This document shows positions 36,561 to 49,009 of a stretch of DNA of 64,000 nucleotides, piece by piece. This DNA comes from Helopsaltes ochotensis (lineage: Eukaryota; Chordata; Aves; Passeriformes; Locustellidae): NCBI GenBank assembly GCA_013400155.1, contig VXBM01000059.1, forward strand, positions 1,294,257-1,358,256. Reading direction: 5' to 3'. The translations under genes were made by a program, and so were the position numbers. How positions within the stretch are numbered: the stretch's first letter is position 1; each line of letters begins with the position of its first letter. The notes under the pieces were generated by a model. It saw nothing but the letters and a program-made list of their open reading frames with translations, made no database searches and had not been told where the DNA came from.

Positions 36561-39145
36561 TTTTTAAACCCCATTTAAAAAGCTGGCTGTGGTACACACC
36601 TTACCTCATTTCTTGGTCTGATCAGAAGAGCACAAAGTTGCTTTACTGTTTCTGACACTGTCCAGTTACCCCATCAGACTCCACACTCCAGAGGGATCAC
36701 AGAGCAGTTCATCATCCCTTGTAAGAGAAGGTCCATACAAGCACAGGGAAAAACACATGGAAACAATAAAATAGAAAATATTAAAATAAAAAAAGTTGAA
36801 AACCCTAAAAGAAAAAAATAAACCAAAACATTGAGAACAAAACGACTTCACTAACTGTACTGAGCTTTTGAATTGCACCAAACACTGGCATTGTGCCTCA
36901 CTGAGGAGGCAGTTTGCCAGGATATTGCCATGGCCAGCTAATAACCATTCCCACACAATGGGCAACAGAGATTAAACCCAAATACTTGAAAGTTTGCTTT
37001 AAAAATATTTTTACCATATTTAAGAAATAAAGCAGCATTTTATTCTTTCATATTGAAACTATTAAGTCAATTTCTTGAACACTAAAGCATTTTTTATTTC
37101 CACAAGCCACTGTTATATCTGTTTTCCCTCCTGGGTGTCCTGCTATAGTGTGTGTGCACCCTCGTGCAAGGCTACAAAGTCCTGGGAATTCCTTTAAGTC
37201 ACTCAAGTCTTATGCCAGGTGTTTGTAAGGATTAACGTTTCAAGGACTTAAACAGATTGTGGATTTCTATAAATTGCTTTGAAATCCACTTCTTAGACTG
37301 GATGAGAACTGATATTACTGGACAGAGTTAAAGAAAAGCCTCTCTCACATTTTTATTTTTTATTATTTCAGCGCTGTTGTTTCTTGTTTCATGCTGGAGC
37401 CATGGGATTAAGAGATGGGACTGATTTTATGATGCAGAAAGACTTCTTTTCTTAAGGAAAGCAGGCAGAGGTTGTGTTTTCCTAACATCACTATGAATGA
37501 TTTTGGTGATTTGCTCTCTGCTATCAGTAACTGATACGGTCATGGAAAATGTGATACAAGACAGAGATTTGGAAGAATTTGTTTTTATGCTGTGGCAGAA
37601 AAGTCTTCTGTCTAACAGTACGCGTTCCCTCTGGATTAAGTAACCTTTGCAAGTTTTCCACAAACTGATTCTGCCGAATAGAAATTGATTAATGAGCTCA
37701 GACACTGAAATTGTCACTAGAAAATAGCCATTGAGATTCCAGTCAGCAATCACCAGCCCCAGGGTCAAGGAACACCATGGACCGACTTAGCTGAGAAGAG
37801 AGCAGCCTTCATTTGTCTTCTCTCTAACTTCATTTTAACTGTGCCTGATGGCACTGGGTGCAGCCAGGAGTCTGCCAGCACTATTGTGATAAAGCCGTGC
37901 GCTGAGGGCTTCTTCTCTGAGCTGTAAAAATTCCTTCAAGGCCTGAACCTCCACCGCCTCTAAGCTTGAGACCTTATTTATACCTGTGCAAAATTAGAGA
38001 AAAGTTGGAATCCAACGCAGAGTCATTCCAGGCATCAGAGGCATCATCTGTGATGTTATTCCTAAAGCCTCCTGATGCCATTGCTGCCAGTTTCTTCTGG
38101 AAATACACACAGTAGTAGCACCCAGCTCACTTAAGAGTGTTCACTTCTCCTTGACTTCATTCTGCCTCATACCACGACATAATAATGTTTAATAATAATA
38201 AACGTAAATTCATAAATGTAAGACTCCAAAGAGTTTTCTGTTGACAATGTTCAACATTTCTCTCAGTCCCCAAAGCTCAGAAGTTTGCATCTGCTGGTCT
38301 GAGAGACTGACTTTGCACTACAAACTACAGATACTGGAAATTATGTAAAAGTTGCATCACATAGAGTCATATTTTATAATATAAGCTGGATTTCTAGATG
38401 GACAAAAATTTGTGAATTATTAATGAATCAGTTCAGGCTTTATCAATCAATTTGAAATTCTATTTTCCTGATATCTATTCCATCAGTAAGGAGAGATGTT
38501 TTATGTGTGGCATTAGAAAATTTTTTTCTATGAGATCTTGGTAGTTTGATTCAGAATCGATTCTTTTTCTGTCCTTTAAAAACAATGTATTTTTTTGATT
38601 ATACAACAGTCCTATAGTCAAAGAGATCAGTCCTGTTTTTTATTCAGACTTTGTGTTCTCACTCTCCACCTCCTTGCTGATTTCCTTTTTCCCATTATGT
38701 ACTTCTTGGGAAGATGCACTCTCCAGGGACTTCTTTAGGCAGAAGAAATACAGCTTGAAAGTTATTTCATGACGTGAACATTTTTCAATCCCTGAGGTGC
38801 ATTTCACTCATTCGGGTAGGGAGATGATGCTTTTATATTTTAAAGTTAGAAGGTTCCCAGCACTCATATGTCTCTAATGTAATAAATATTGTGATGAAAA
38901 ATTCTAGTTTGTGCATGGATGATGGTGCAGAATTCCTGTGGACTGTCTGGTGACATCAGATCTGGTTCTGAAAACCCTGAGCCTATGGGGAACACAGTAT
39001 CTGAGCTACTAACTTCTATATTTCTATACAAATCCCTATATTTCTAAATCTCTTTTGCATTTTAGAAAACATTGTACCTTTAAAAAGTAGCAATAAGTTA
39101 CATGAAAAAGATCATATGAAATTAATTGTATTCAGCACATGCTAG
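36561..39145. other. Unassigned AT-rich non-coding stretch
   Basis: Frames of up to 113 codons on the minus strand (37427-37768) lack domains. No repeat family is recognised apart from A-rich patches near 36.77-36.83 kb and a short TAATAATAATAA run near 38.19 kb. Confidence 0.65.
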
Positions 39146-39149
39146 CAGT

Positions 39150-39500
39150 TTTTTGTTTTATCCTAGCCAGCCGACACAATAAAAGCAGCTAATTAACAAA
39201 AATTAATATTTACAGACAAAGCGCTTCAAGCATTAAATTGCAAAGTATTAACAAAGTATATGCACAAATTTATGATTTATTCCAATGCATACCCCTCATT
39301 TTTTTTTCTCTGATGCCCTTATTGCAACAATAATTGAGCAATAATGAATTTTAAGAGTATCTTGTACCTGAGAGAAGCAGCACTGACAGACACACAGGTT
39401 TTGCCACCTAGAAATAAAGTATTTCTGGTTATAATGATAGCCAGACTAAAAGCATACAGGCCCGAGTGGCTGCTTTGGCGTTATTTTCATCAGATGTCAT
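39150..39500. promoter_or_regulatory. Candidate conserved non-coding element
   Basis: Dense TAATTA/ATTAA cores (GCAGCTAATTAACAAAAAT, TAATATTTACAG), CAAGCATTAAATTGC, CAACAATAATTGAGCAATAA and GGTTATAATGATAGCC in unique sequence with no convincing frame. Homeodomain-type enhancer texture. Not measured. Confidence 0.3.
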
Positions 39501-42164
39501 AAGGTCCCTGGGTACTTGTACAATCAGTAACACTTCACAGAGCCCTCACTTCTAACAAATAATTAGCTAAAATTGAACCAGAGATTTCTTACATGCATGT
39601 CATAGGTTTGATATGAATAATGAGGGAAAAGGTTAACAGCAGGTCATAGACAGTTCCCTATCTTCCAGCTTATTTATTCAGTGAAATGAGAAATTGATCA
39701 CATTATTTTGTATAGAAGAACCTGATTCATTACAATCAGCTCTGAATTGGCAGTTTTTGCTTTAGGCAATTTCAGAACATTACTTATGCTTAAAGAGTTA
39801 CTGGTAAGGTCATCTTACAACTTGTAATCACCTCTCTGACCCCTTCATGACCAGAGCTGCAAAAGCTTAAGCGTATGTGAAAACTGAAAAAGGCATGCAA
39901 ATGAACAGAAAACTAATGGTTAAACAAGAGGAGCTGAACAAACAAACCCACCCAGCCAAAGCAGGGATACCACATTCAGGTGCACTAGAAAACATCAGGA
40001 ACACATCATTCCTTGCACATCAAAAATGCACATTGAGTCCTCCCTCATTTGGCAACACAGCTGTTGGAGGGAGAATTCATCTGATCAGTGCTGCACTGAC
40101 CAGTGTCTGGCAAGAAAAAGGAAAGGCAAAGGAGATGGCTCCAGGCGAGGATTTGGAGCAGGAGGTGACACTATGGGGGCTGCAGGGGCAGAAAAGGCTG
40201 GTTGGTTCTTACACCTCAGAGTAGCAGTGGTCACTGCTCTGTCCTCTATTGACCCAAACTCCCCTAGCACCATGAACTAAGGCTTTTTATTCTAAAGAAG
40301 GTTTGTAACAACTTTGCAGAACTGCTCACACCACAGGATAAGCTCTCTTAGGTGCTCCCTGTCTCCAAGAATGCTTTTACCACTTCCTACACCAGTACCA
40401 CTCCAACCAGGTTGTGTTTTCCAGACAGAGTGAGGAACTGCAATCCCTGCCGGGCCACAATCAATTCCTTCCCAATTACAGAGACCCACGGGGTGAAGGT
40501 AGTGAAAACTGCCCCATTTCAGAGCCAGTGTCATTTAGACTTTGCAGAGTGCTGCTGCTTGGCTCTGGGTTAGGTGGCAGACACTCACTGAAAGTCTCCT
40601 CTTTATATAACAGAAGTTATTTTATTTAATTATTTTTGAAAAACTTAGCCCTTGAATCAGGTCATGCACCCCACTGTGTGTTATAAAGAAAATAGTGGGG
40701 AAACTGTAATAAGTGTTTGAGAAGGGGGGCGGAAAATAAGCTAGACAGAACTTCAGCTCATTTATGACTAAGGGTGTAAAGTGGTGCAGAATTAACTGCT
40801 TAGCATATGCCATTCATTAAAACAGCCATCAAAGAGCAACCAGTACAAAACAAAGAAATACTGCATGTATGTTACAGTTGGAATAACTTCTTAATTATGC
40901 CTGTTAGCTCCATTATCGCCACTTCAAAGCGTAACAAAGTGGTGGGTTAAAAATCATTCTGGTGGGTAACTGCACTAGGAAATGTTCAAGGATATACCAA
41001 ATATAATCTACAGATGATTCTTTTTAAGCACCTAAGTTCCATATACTTGGGAAGCTAATGTTCAAACCTGCAGAAGAACTTCAGCATCTAAAAGGAGATT
41101 AAGAGGACTTCTTTGGGCTTCTACATCCAGTAAAGGAATTCTTCAAAGTCCCCCCGACCCCACAGTTGCTAGAAGTCTATAATTGGTTACAAGTCCCTTA
41201 ATAATGTTTACTGAGTGCTTAATAGTCTGTTTTACACTTGATGAAACAGCCTTCTCACCAGCAGAGGGAAGTACCTTGAGGTTATGGAGCAACTAAAAAC
41301 GACATGATCAACAAGAAGGCAGTTGTCTTATGTTCCCTAAGAGCCAAGGCTTCCAAGCACAGCAGGGGGGTTGTCAGATCTTGTCCAAGGCATATCTGCA
41401 GGAGAAAGGTGTGATCAAAGAGGGAGACATCTCGATTTTTATGCAATAGAAAAATGACTATGACTAGTCATTTAATGACTACATGCTCAAAACCTTCCTT
41501 AATCTGAGAGAATCCAAAGAAATTTCTTGTCTTCCAACTCTTGGTCATGAAAAAGCTGTTGGAAACACAGTTGTGGAGATGCAGTTTCCTTCTAAAACTG
41601 CCCTAAAAGTGGCAGTTAAGAGTGGTTTAAAATATACCTGTTACTAGCATGTAAGTCAATACTGGTATTGGGACAGATGAATGTTGTTTTATGCCCACTA
41701 GAAAGTGGCTGACACCTGCAGCTTTCTTATTTTCAGGATAATTAATTTACTGAGATTTGTTCAACATTCATAGGGAAAGAACTTGAAAAGAAAAAAGGAA
41801 ATATCCATTTTAACCAAAAAAGCCAGCTAAGAAACTAATGGAACTCTATGTGTTTCACAGCAGTAAACACTACTTCAAATATTTTATCCAACTTTCTTGG
41901 TACGTGATTGGTCTTTCTGGCCAATTTACATGAACTATGCAATTAAAAGAAAAATTAAAATTTAGTTATAAAATTAATAGAAGCAAAGCTAAGTATAATC
42001 TACATATTTCATGTACTCCATTGCAATGTATCTAATGCTTTCCCTTTTGCTCACATGTATTTGATTTTGCAACAAACAGCAAAGGAAGAACTTTCCACGT
42101 TCTTCCAGTCTCTAAAATTGTCACCTTTATGCAAATCTCATTTAAGATGAAGTTTCCTCCCTTT
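39501..42164. other. Unassigned stretch
   Basis: A patch of mixed complexity at 40.02-40.62 kb gives several overlapping frames (62-115 codons) on both strands. On the minus strand it has a TATATAAAG near 40.61 kb and an AATAAA-type signal near 40.29 kb, which could be a worn LTR, but no ends or related copy are seen. The rest is featureless. Confidence 0.55.
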
Positions 42165-42660
42165 GTTTAGGCCTTGCTTTATTTCCAGGATGCTGCTTAT
42201 GTTCCTTTACACACCACCCACACAGATTTAAACCTTCTTTTGTATGAGTGTGCAGCAGCTTTGGATCTGGTCAAAGCTTTGCTTGCACCAGACTCTCCAT
42301 CTCTTCACAGGTGTCACTGTTTAGCACAGCACTAACGACACAGAACACTCGATGAAGGGAAAGAGCAGAAGAGAGGGTTGACTCTTATTGTTCTTTATTA
42401 CATAGTTTTCAGATCCATGCCAAGGACTGGTAGATGGTGTCGCCACCTCTCCAATCCCACTGGTTAAACTGATAGTCCATCAAGTGTTCCTTCACCCAGA
42501 GGTATGTGATGTTTACAACAATTTCCCAAAACATTTCTATCTATCATTAACACCAGTGTGAGAAAGAAGCAAGAATTATGAAAAACATTGAGAACTCTGA
42601 CTCCACTTTAGAAACTGAGAAACACATCAGAAAGGCTGCAAAAGTCAGGGCAACACACAG
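42165..42660 (-). mobile_element. Endogenous-retrovirus LTR-like element, copy A (minus strand)
   Basis: It shares a long run of colinear blocks with copy B at 49.0-49.5 kb, including CACCTCTCCAATCCCACTGG, GTTAAAC, AGTCCATC, GTGTTCCTTCACC, GTGTGAGAAAGAA, GAACTCTGACTCCAC and CATCAGAAAGGCTGCAAAAG. Read on the minus strand it has an AATAAAG signal (42394-42399 complement) preceded by a worn TATA-like site, the layout of an LTR promoter plus polyadenylation signal. No gag, pol or env reading frame lies nearby. Exact ends and target duplication are not visible. It is old and more worn than copy B. Family not named. Confidence 0.65.
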
Positions 42661-45600
42661 AAACATGAGAGCCCAGCAGGTCTCTTTAACCCCCACCCCT
42701 CGTCCAGAGCCTCTGCTGTGTCAGCACGCTGGATTTACTGTTTATATCTGCTGGGACATACAGTATTTGAAACAACCAGGCATTTTGCAGCAATTCTAAA
42801 AGCCAGCCACTTTTTTTTTTTACTCTGGCTAGCACAAAAAATATGTCTGTCTAAACAAAATAATGCATATTTGCACAGTCCCTTCCCAGCCTCAGAGTCC
42901 CACGGGTGCTCTTGCTTCTGTGCCACCAAGCAGCTGCAATGGAAGGCTAAAGAGGGAAGACCCCTCTGCTGGGAAACCTTTCCACACCTCTCTAAGGTCT
43001 TTCAGTCCTGCTCCTATTAGACTCAGTAATTTTAAGGACTTGGCAAACCATTAAGACCAGAGCTCTATTTCCTTTCCTGATGGAAATTTTCAGGTTGGAC
43101 AAGTCAAGCTTCCTATCTTGAAGTCAAAGAAAAAATTGTTCTGAGATGCTCCTACAAGAACAAGAGCTACCAAAATTCAGCAATGATAGTTTTCGTTTGG
43201 CACAGGAACAGCCCTGAAAAATGTGATTGGCATAAAGAGTACATTACATGTTCAGATGACAAAATCCAACATCTAAGGAGACAGAATACAGACCATGAAT
43301 TAGGTTGGACAAAAAAGCATTTTTCCCCTTTGGAACAATTATCTCTAAGCAGTAGTGGTCCTGGGCCCAAAAATGAATAAAAAATTAATAATAGCAAAAT
43401 ATGAATGCCAAAAGGTCAACAGTTAAAGTACCATTTCTCTGAATAAAGACAGAACTAGGATCTCCTTGTATTTGCATCCAAATATGTGTTTGCAAAAGTT
43501 GTAAAAATTTTGTAGAGTCAAGAGTTCCACATTGCATTTATGGCTTCCAGGATTCATCAGGGAGATAAAACTAGGAAAAAGAAAAGTGAGTGCTCTATCT
43601 ATTTAAATCTAAAATTAAGCTATGCTACCTAAGCCTACTTTGTTGAAGTCTTTGAAGGGATTTCTGCACAAACTCAGGGTGATGACCCATTTTCAAGCTT
43701 TGAAGGCTGCACAAAGCAAAATTGTGATTTTTTTCAGGCTAACTGTAGACAGACCTATCCCGTGAAAAATTGTACTTCCAGCTACAAACCTCAGAGGCCT
43801 AAAAAATTGTTAACATCCTGTTTCTACAACAACAGTATTATAGTCTTTTTTCAAACTTTCCTAAATCCCTATAATAAATGGAAGATATTTCATTTTAGAC
43901 ACTTGCAGATTCCATAATGAGTTAAGCCTCTTTACAGTTTATTTTAATAAAGCACAGCTTTCTAAATATACAGAGGCTATAAAACTTGCAGGTTGGAGCA
44001 ATAATATGTTTAGTAGCTTTGCTTTATAAAGTGGAAATGTTTGCATGTCTCAAATTACGAGCAATTTAAAGTAGGAAGTAAGCAAACTAGCTCTTGTGTT
44101 ATGAAGCTTGACATTGTTAAGCCTTAAGAGAACACATACTTCAAAGTCACACAGACTGAAATATGCTCTGTAAGCTTGGCAAGAGGACCAATGCCATAAT
44201 GATGTACTGCACAAAAATCACTGCAAATTTCCATTTCTGTGTGAAGTCACTTTGCTGTAAACTTTAACATTTTACTGCTGCTCCTATTTTCAAAATTAAT
44301 TCATTATTCATTTCCTTATAAAAAGACCAGGCCATATGAAAAAAGCAGGAAGATTTTCCTTTGAAAATCAACTAAGAAAAGTATTAACTGTAAGCTATAA
44401 ACAGTAAAAATATATAGTGTTTAAATCAACGAAGTCAGAAATATCACTTGATAACAAATATTTCAAAGGCAAATACTATTCTTTCCCCTTGCATTAATAT
44501 AATTGTGGAGACTCTTCTTTCTTCTCCATGAATTTGTTATTAATTTTGCACTGACACCTGTGTCTTTTCTGCTCATAAACAGCAGAATTAAAGTCAACGG
44601 TACTACTTACAAAGCTAATAATTCCTAGTTATCCTTGCAGTTAGAAATAAATTAATATTAAATTGTTTTCATACTGTTTATATGAAATACCACAAAATAT
44701 TAGTGATCAACTAGAAATATAACAGAAATTAAAAAATCTCAGCCTAATCAGTCTCTGATTGGTATGTCATATAAGCCTTGAATATTGTGATTTTTCAAAT
44801 CTATACCACTTTATTTCAGAACAGAACAGATTTGGAGTGCACCCACCTGGCCCTGAAAAGAGATATTCTCAAAGAAGGCTACATGCATGACATATACACA
44901 CATGTCCAACAACTAGGGTGCTCCATGCCTAAATATTTAGAAAAAGAAACATCATTAATCAGTTCCTTTAATAATCTGGCTGCAAATAAGATGCCTGCAG
45001 GGAAACCAACAGTGTAAAACTGTATCTAAAGTTTTTCAGAAAACAGGTAACTCTGTTGGTAAGACAATAATTGCTTGTTTTGTGCCCATTATAATGCACA
45101 AGTAATTTTCATTTTTTATAACGGTTCTAAAAATCTTCACTTCCAAAACTGTCCCAATATTGTGACGCAATATATGCAAAACTATGAACCTCACTGCAAA
45201 TTCACCCTTTTTTTTTTTTTATTATTTCAGTCTGCTCGGTTTTGAATGTGAGTTGCATTTAATGAACCTTCTTATTTTTCCTTTGTTCCTTCAGTACTCA
45301 TTTAGATGAAAGTCACTGGCTGATGTTAGACATTTTTATCACACACCACGCTGAATCTTATACATAAAATGTTGTTGGGGCCTTATAAAAATAAAGATTC
45401 TTGATGAATTGTCACCATAGAATTGAGTTACTATTTCTATCCGTTCCATTGGCACTGAACTACAGTTGAAAAAAGGAAAAAACAAAGGCAGAAGAAGGTG
45501 CTCATGAACAGCTCCTCCCCATGTATTTTTGGAAAAGAGTATCTTTTCCAAAGCCCTTTTATTTTGATACATATACAGGGTAGGTCTGTGAGCACAGAGG

Positions 45601-46609
45601 AGCTCCTTTTGGAAATATTTAGTAAACACAGAGAGAGATGGCAGATCTTCCATGGCATATATCCATTTCTGAGAGTTCACTGAACATCATGCAGGAGATC
45701 ATTAGGGATAGACAAGCATGACACACTAAGCTAACTGAATGAGATATTCCAAACTGACTAAATCCTAAACCACGGTGGTGCTTGTGAAATTCCCTGTCTG
45801 TGTGCCTGAACACAACACATGCCAGACCATTTTAACAACCCCGACACGTAATCAGCATTGCTTATGGAACTCAACTTCAGACTTGAAAGACTGCCAGCAC
45901 AGTATTACTGTCAGGAAGAGAAATTAATGCATATGGAAAATAGTTGAAGTTTTTAGATCATCTTCTGACAAATTCAGGCCCTTTGGTGAAGGACTAAAGC
46001 TGCTGGGTGCAGGGAGTCACAGGGATGCCCTTCCCTGGTTCAGAGGAGTTTGCTGAGAAGCTGAGGGAGCGTGGACCAGAGTCTGCTCTGCTCTGGGCTG
46101 CTACAGCTGCTGAGGGACTACAGAATTTCCCTACTACATCATGGTTCCTAATGTGGGTTTCCTCACTGATGGAGAGAAGCTGATGGCAGCTCTCACAAAT
46201 GAAACTTTTTTAGCTGCGTGTGGAACACGAAGGAACAAAAACTTGCAAAGTGAGTTCAAATAAGCTGGTGTGGAAGCAGACACGTAGCACAGGCCTTTGA
46301 GTTCCCACACCTCTGCTTTTATGCCAGGAAACTGAACCTTCCCTTCCAAACAATTAGAAAGTGATAGCAGCAGCAAATCAGTCTTTGTTTTCAGCCAAAG
46401 TTACAGAACTCTTCTCTGTGCAAAATTGGATCTCTCCGGACACTATCTCTTCAGGCATACATGATGTATGCAGTTTGTCTTTTTTCTAAAAAACGAGAAA
46501 CACTAGTCAATTCAGCAGAAAGAGGGCCTGTGGATTTCTGTGGGCTCATATCATCACAAAAGGAATTGACTAGTTTGATCCAGACCATATGCAGGTGGTG
46601 ACAGGTCTG
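42661..46609. other. Unassigned stretch between LTR copy A and the gap
   Basis: AT-rich and unique, with frames up to 113 codons and no domains. No retroviral coding remnants are visible, so the two LTR-like copies do not bracket a recognisable provirus. An 80-codon-range frame at 44778-45017 follows a TTTATTTCAG acceptor-like site but lacks a clear donor or domain. Confidence 0.65.
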
Positions 46610-46780
46610 TCCTGCTGATTCTGATATAATAAGCAGCTACAATTGGCTATAAAATAAAAAACTGCATTTTTATGAGTCTGCATTTTAATTTGTTTGTTTT
46701 GGGGTTTTTTTTTGTTTGTTGGTTTGTTTTTGTTTCTTTTTTTTTTGTTTGTTTGTTTTGTTTGCTTTTTAGGTTTTTAT
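46610..46780 (+). repeat. First copy of gap-flanking duplication
   Basis: 171 bases starting TCCTGCTGATTCTGATATAA and ending AGGTTTTTAT. It is repeated immediately after the N gap with differences only in homopolymer lengths. The second half is (GTTT)n-rich low complexity. Best read as the overhanging end of one contig. Confidence 0.95.
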
Positions 46781-46786
46781 NNNNNN
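46781..46786. other. Assembly gap (6 N)
   Basis: Six N bases between two near-identical 170-base blocks. The gap size is unlikely to be real: the flanks overlap each other. Confidence 0.99.
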
Positions 46787-46956
46787 TCCTGCTGATTCTG
46801 ATATAATAAGCAGCTACAATTGGCTATAAAATAAAAAACTGCATTTTTATGAGTCTGCATTTTAATTTGTTTGTTTTGGGGGTTTTTTTTGTTTGTTGGT
46901 TTGTTTTTGTTTCTTTTTTTTTGTTTGTTTGTTTTGTTTGCTTTTTAGGTTTTTAT
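46787..46956 (+). repeat. Second copy of gap-flanking duplication
   Basis: 170 bases matching 46610-46780. One G run is one base longer (5 against 4) and two T runs are one base shorter (8 against 9 and 9 against 10). A 71-codon frame (46849-47064) that starts in this low-complexity copy is meaningless. Confidence 0.95.
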
Positions 46957-47379
46957 GTTTTGGGGTTTTTTTTTTGTAAGTCATGTGCATTAAGCATCAG
47001 AGTGCTTTGTCAGATAATGCTTTCAGTTGATGCTTTTGGAGACTTGAATGCATGTAGCTCCTGACAATGATTATATGCACGTGTTCCATATAATTCCAAA
47101 AGCACACCCATTATGAAAGATTAGTACAGTTGTGCTTATGATGTATTTAGGTCGTCTGTTACTGAATATTTCCACTGTCAGTACAACAAAAGTGTGATGA
47201 TCACAGTTAAAGCTTAACAAAGAAAATGCTGTCAGGCAATTAGTAAGCTGAAGTCAGCAGTACTAAAGTGAAATATATCATGTTTGGAATAGCACAGTGG
47301 TTTGCTTGTGATAAATGTTGAAACAGGTCCTCATACACAGAACAACATATACTAGGCTTGGAAAGGAGTTTAGCATAAG
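46957..47379. other. Unique segment between inverted low-complexity arms
   Basis: It is bounded on the left by TTTTGGGG plus ten T (46958-46975) and on the right by A run plus CCCCAAA (47380-47397), which are reverse complements over about 17 bases. The interior is ordinary AT-rich unique DNA with no gene. Confidence 0.6.
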
Positions 47380-47503
47380 AAAAAAAAAAACCCCAAACCA
47401 CACACACACACAAAATCCCCACAAACAAACAAACAAACACACAAAAAACCAAAACAAAAACAAAAGCAAAAACAACCAGCCCACCAAAAAAAAAAAAATC
47501 CCA
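47380..47503. repeat. A/C-rich low complexity: poly(A), (CA)n and (AAAC)n
   Basis: An 11-base A run, CCCC, a short CA dinucleotide run, four ACAA units, then AAAACC variants and a 13-base A run. Open frames on both strands here are low-complexity artefacts. Confidence 0.9.
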
Positions 47504-49009
47504 GAACTTAAATTTCTTATTATATTTCTTACTTTTATTTACAAAATAGTCTCAGCCACTGGCACCTAGAAAGGTATTTACTCATTACAGGACTTTTGCC
47601 ATTTATGAAAAGGTAGCAGCACACCTCAGAAGAAGACTGCAATAAAAATACAGATATCCACTTAAGAGAGAGTCCATCAAATGAATAAGCTCATAAATCC
47701 AGAAATTGTGAAAAAATCAAAGTGAATTTTATTCTTGAAAGACAATTATGTAAAAAAAAAAAAGGCAAAACCTGGTCATAACGGGCTCTCCATTCCACTA
47801 GAGGAAATAGAAAGGTAGAAATAAAGTCAACTCAAGACCAGCAAGGTATCTTTTCAAAGTCTCTAAGACTTGCCATTGAAAAATAAATTATTAAGAAAGC
47901 TAGAACATGCATTTTAGAAAGGAATAACAACTAAATTCAAGTACAGCCTGATCAAGTATGATTTCATCAGCATTTAGTCAATATTTGTTGACTTTCACCA
48001 GGTCTCAATTTGCTCTTAAAGGTTTTAGTGGCTCCATTTTTTGTCAGACTTCAATCTTCCTTAGCCTAGTTGCCATACCTATAACAAAAAATGCTACTAT
48101 ATCATGTTATAACATGTTATAACATGTTATCATGTTATAACTCTTCTTATAAGAAGGGAGGCCAGATTGTTCCTGAGAAAAAATGATGTTTTAAAACCAC
48201 TGGAATAGAGTTCAGTGAGAGAATGTGCAAAATGAGGTAAGCTAAAGCAAAAATAATGCAGGCCTGGAACAGAGAGGGAAAAAAATCCTTATTGTACTCT
48301 AGAACTAACTCAATTATCAAAAATTTTCTATCAAAACCAGCCTAATGTGAAAAATTCCTGGGCAATATACAAAACAAAGTTAATACAGTGCCTTGAGCTA
48401 CAGAGAAGTAAATTCTGAGCCTGTTAACCCTTGAATGCTGGAATACTAATGCACAATACAAAAATGAAAGAAATTCAGCAAAAAATAAAAAGGTTTTGGC
48501 AGGATTTTTAAAATCAGCAATAACAAATCCTTGGCAAGTTAACTACAGAGGGTACAACTGTTTTCATTTACACAAACAGTACAAAAAAAAAAGTAATAAA
48601 AATTCTTGGCAAATCAAACCTCTCAATAATATTTGTCATTACAGGTCTTAGATTACTGGAAAGGATGAAAATAGGGAAGAGTGAGCAAAGGAAATGATAA
48701 ATTCTGGAGCTTTTTGTGCAGCAGAGTTTCCTTCTCTCTGCCTCTCTGTGCAGGCCAGATCCTTCCCCAGGCTCGCCATGAGGTCCCAGGAGCAATAAGG
48801 AAGCCACACCCTATAAACCCTGAACCACACAACCACTCCAGAACTGTTACACTAAGCTGACAAGTGTTCTCTGACAGTCTTTGGTGTTGTTTTGTGGAGT
48901 TTGTGCCTGTAGTGGGATCCAGAAGTTAAAAATTCCCTGACACTTGGCATAGGCTGCAGAGGGTTCAGCAGTGACAAACCCACACACAGTTGTGCACTCT
49001 GGCTCAAAG
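47504..49009. other. Unassigned stretch with a palindromic mini-repeat
   Basis: AT-rich DNA. The only structure is the 48.1 kb palindromic repeat. A slightly GC-richer patch at 48.71-48.80 kb holds two small overlapping minus-strand frames without domains. Confidence 0.65.
48103..48156. repeat. Palindromic decamer repeat plus perfect 14-base palindrome
   Basis: About four units of CATGTTATAA (the core GTTATAAC is self-complementary) cover 48103-48141, directly followed by the perfect palindrome CTTCTTATAAGAAG (48143-48156). It is able to extrude cruciforms. No function known. Confidence 0.85.

Noticed and set aside
40085..40620. Worn LTR on the minus strand
   Set aside because: A TATA-like and an AATAAA-like site are about 320 bases apart, but no ends, no second copy in the window and no known blocks are seen. 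Kept only as a remark.
46849..47064. 71-codon frame beside the gap
   Set aside because: Encoded by (GTTT)n low complexity inside a probable assembly duplication.
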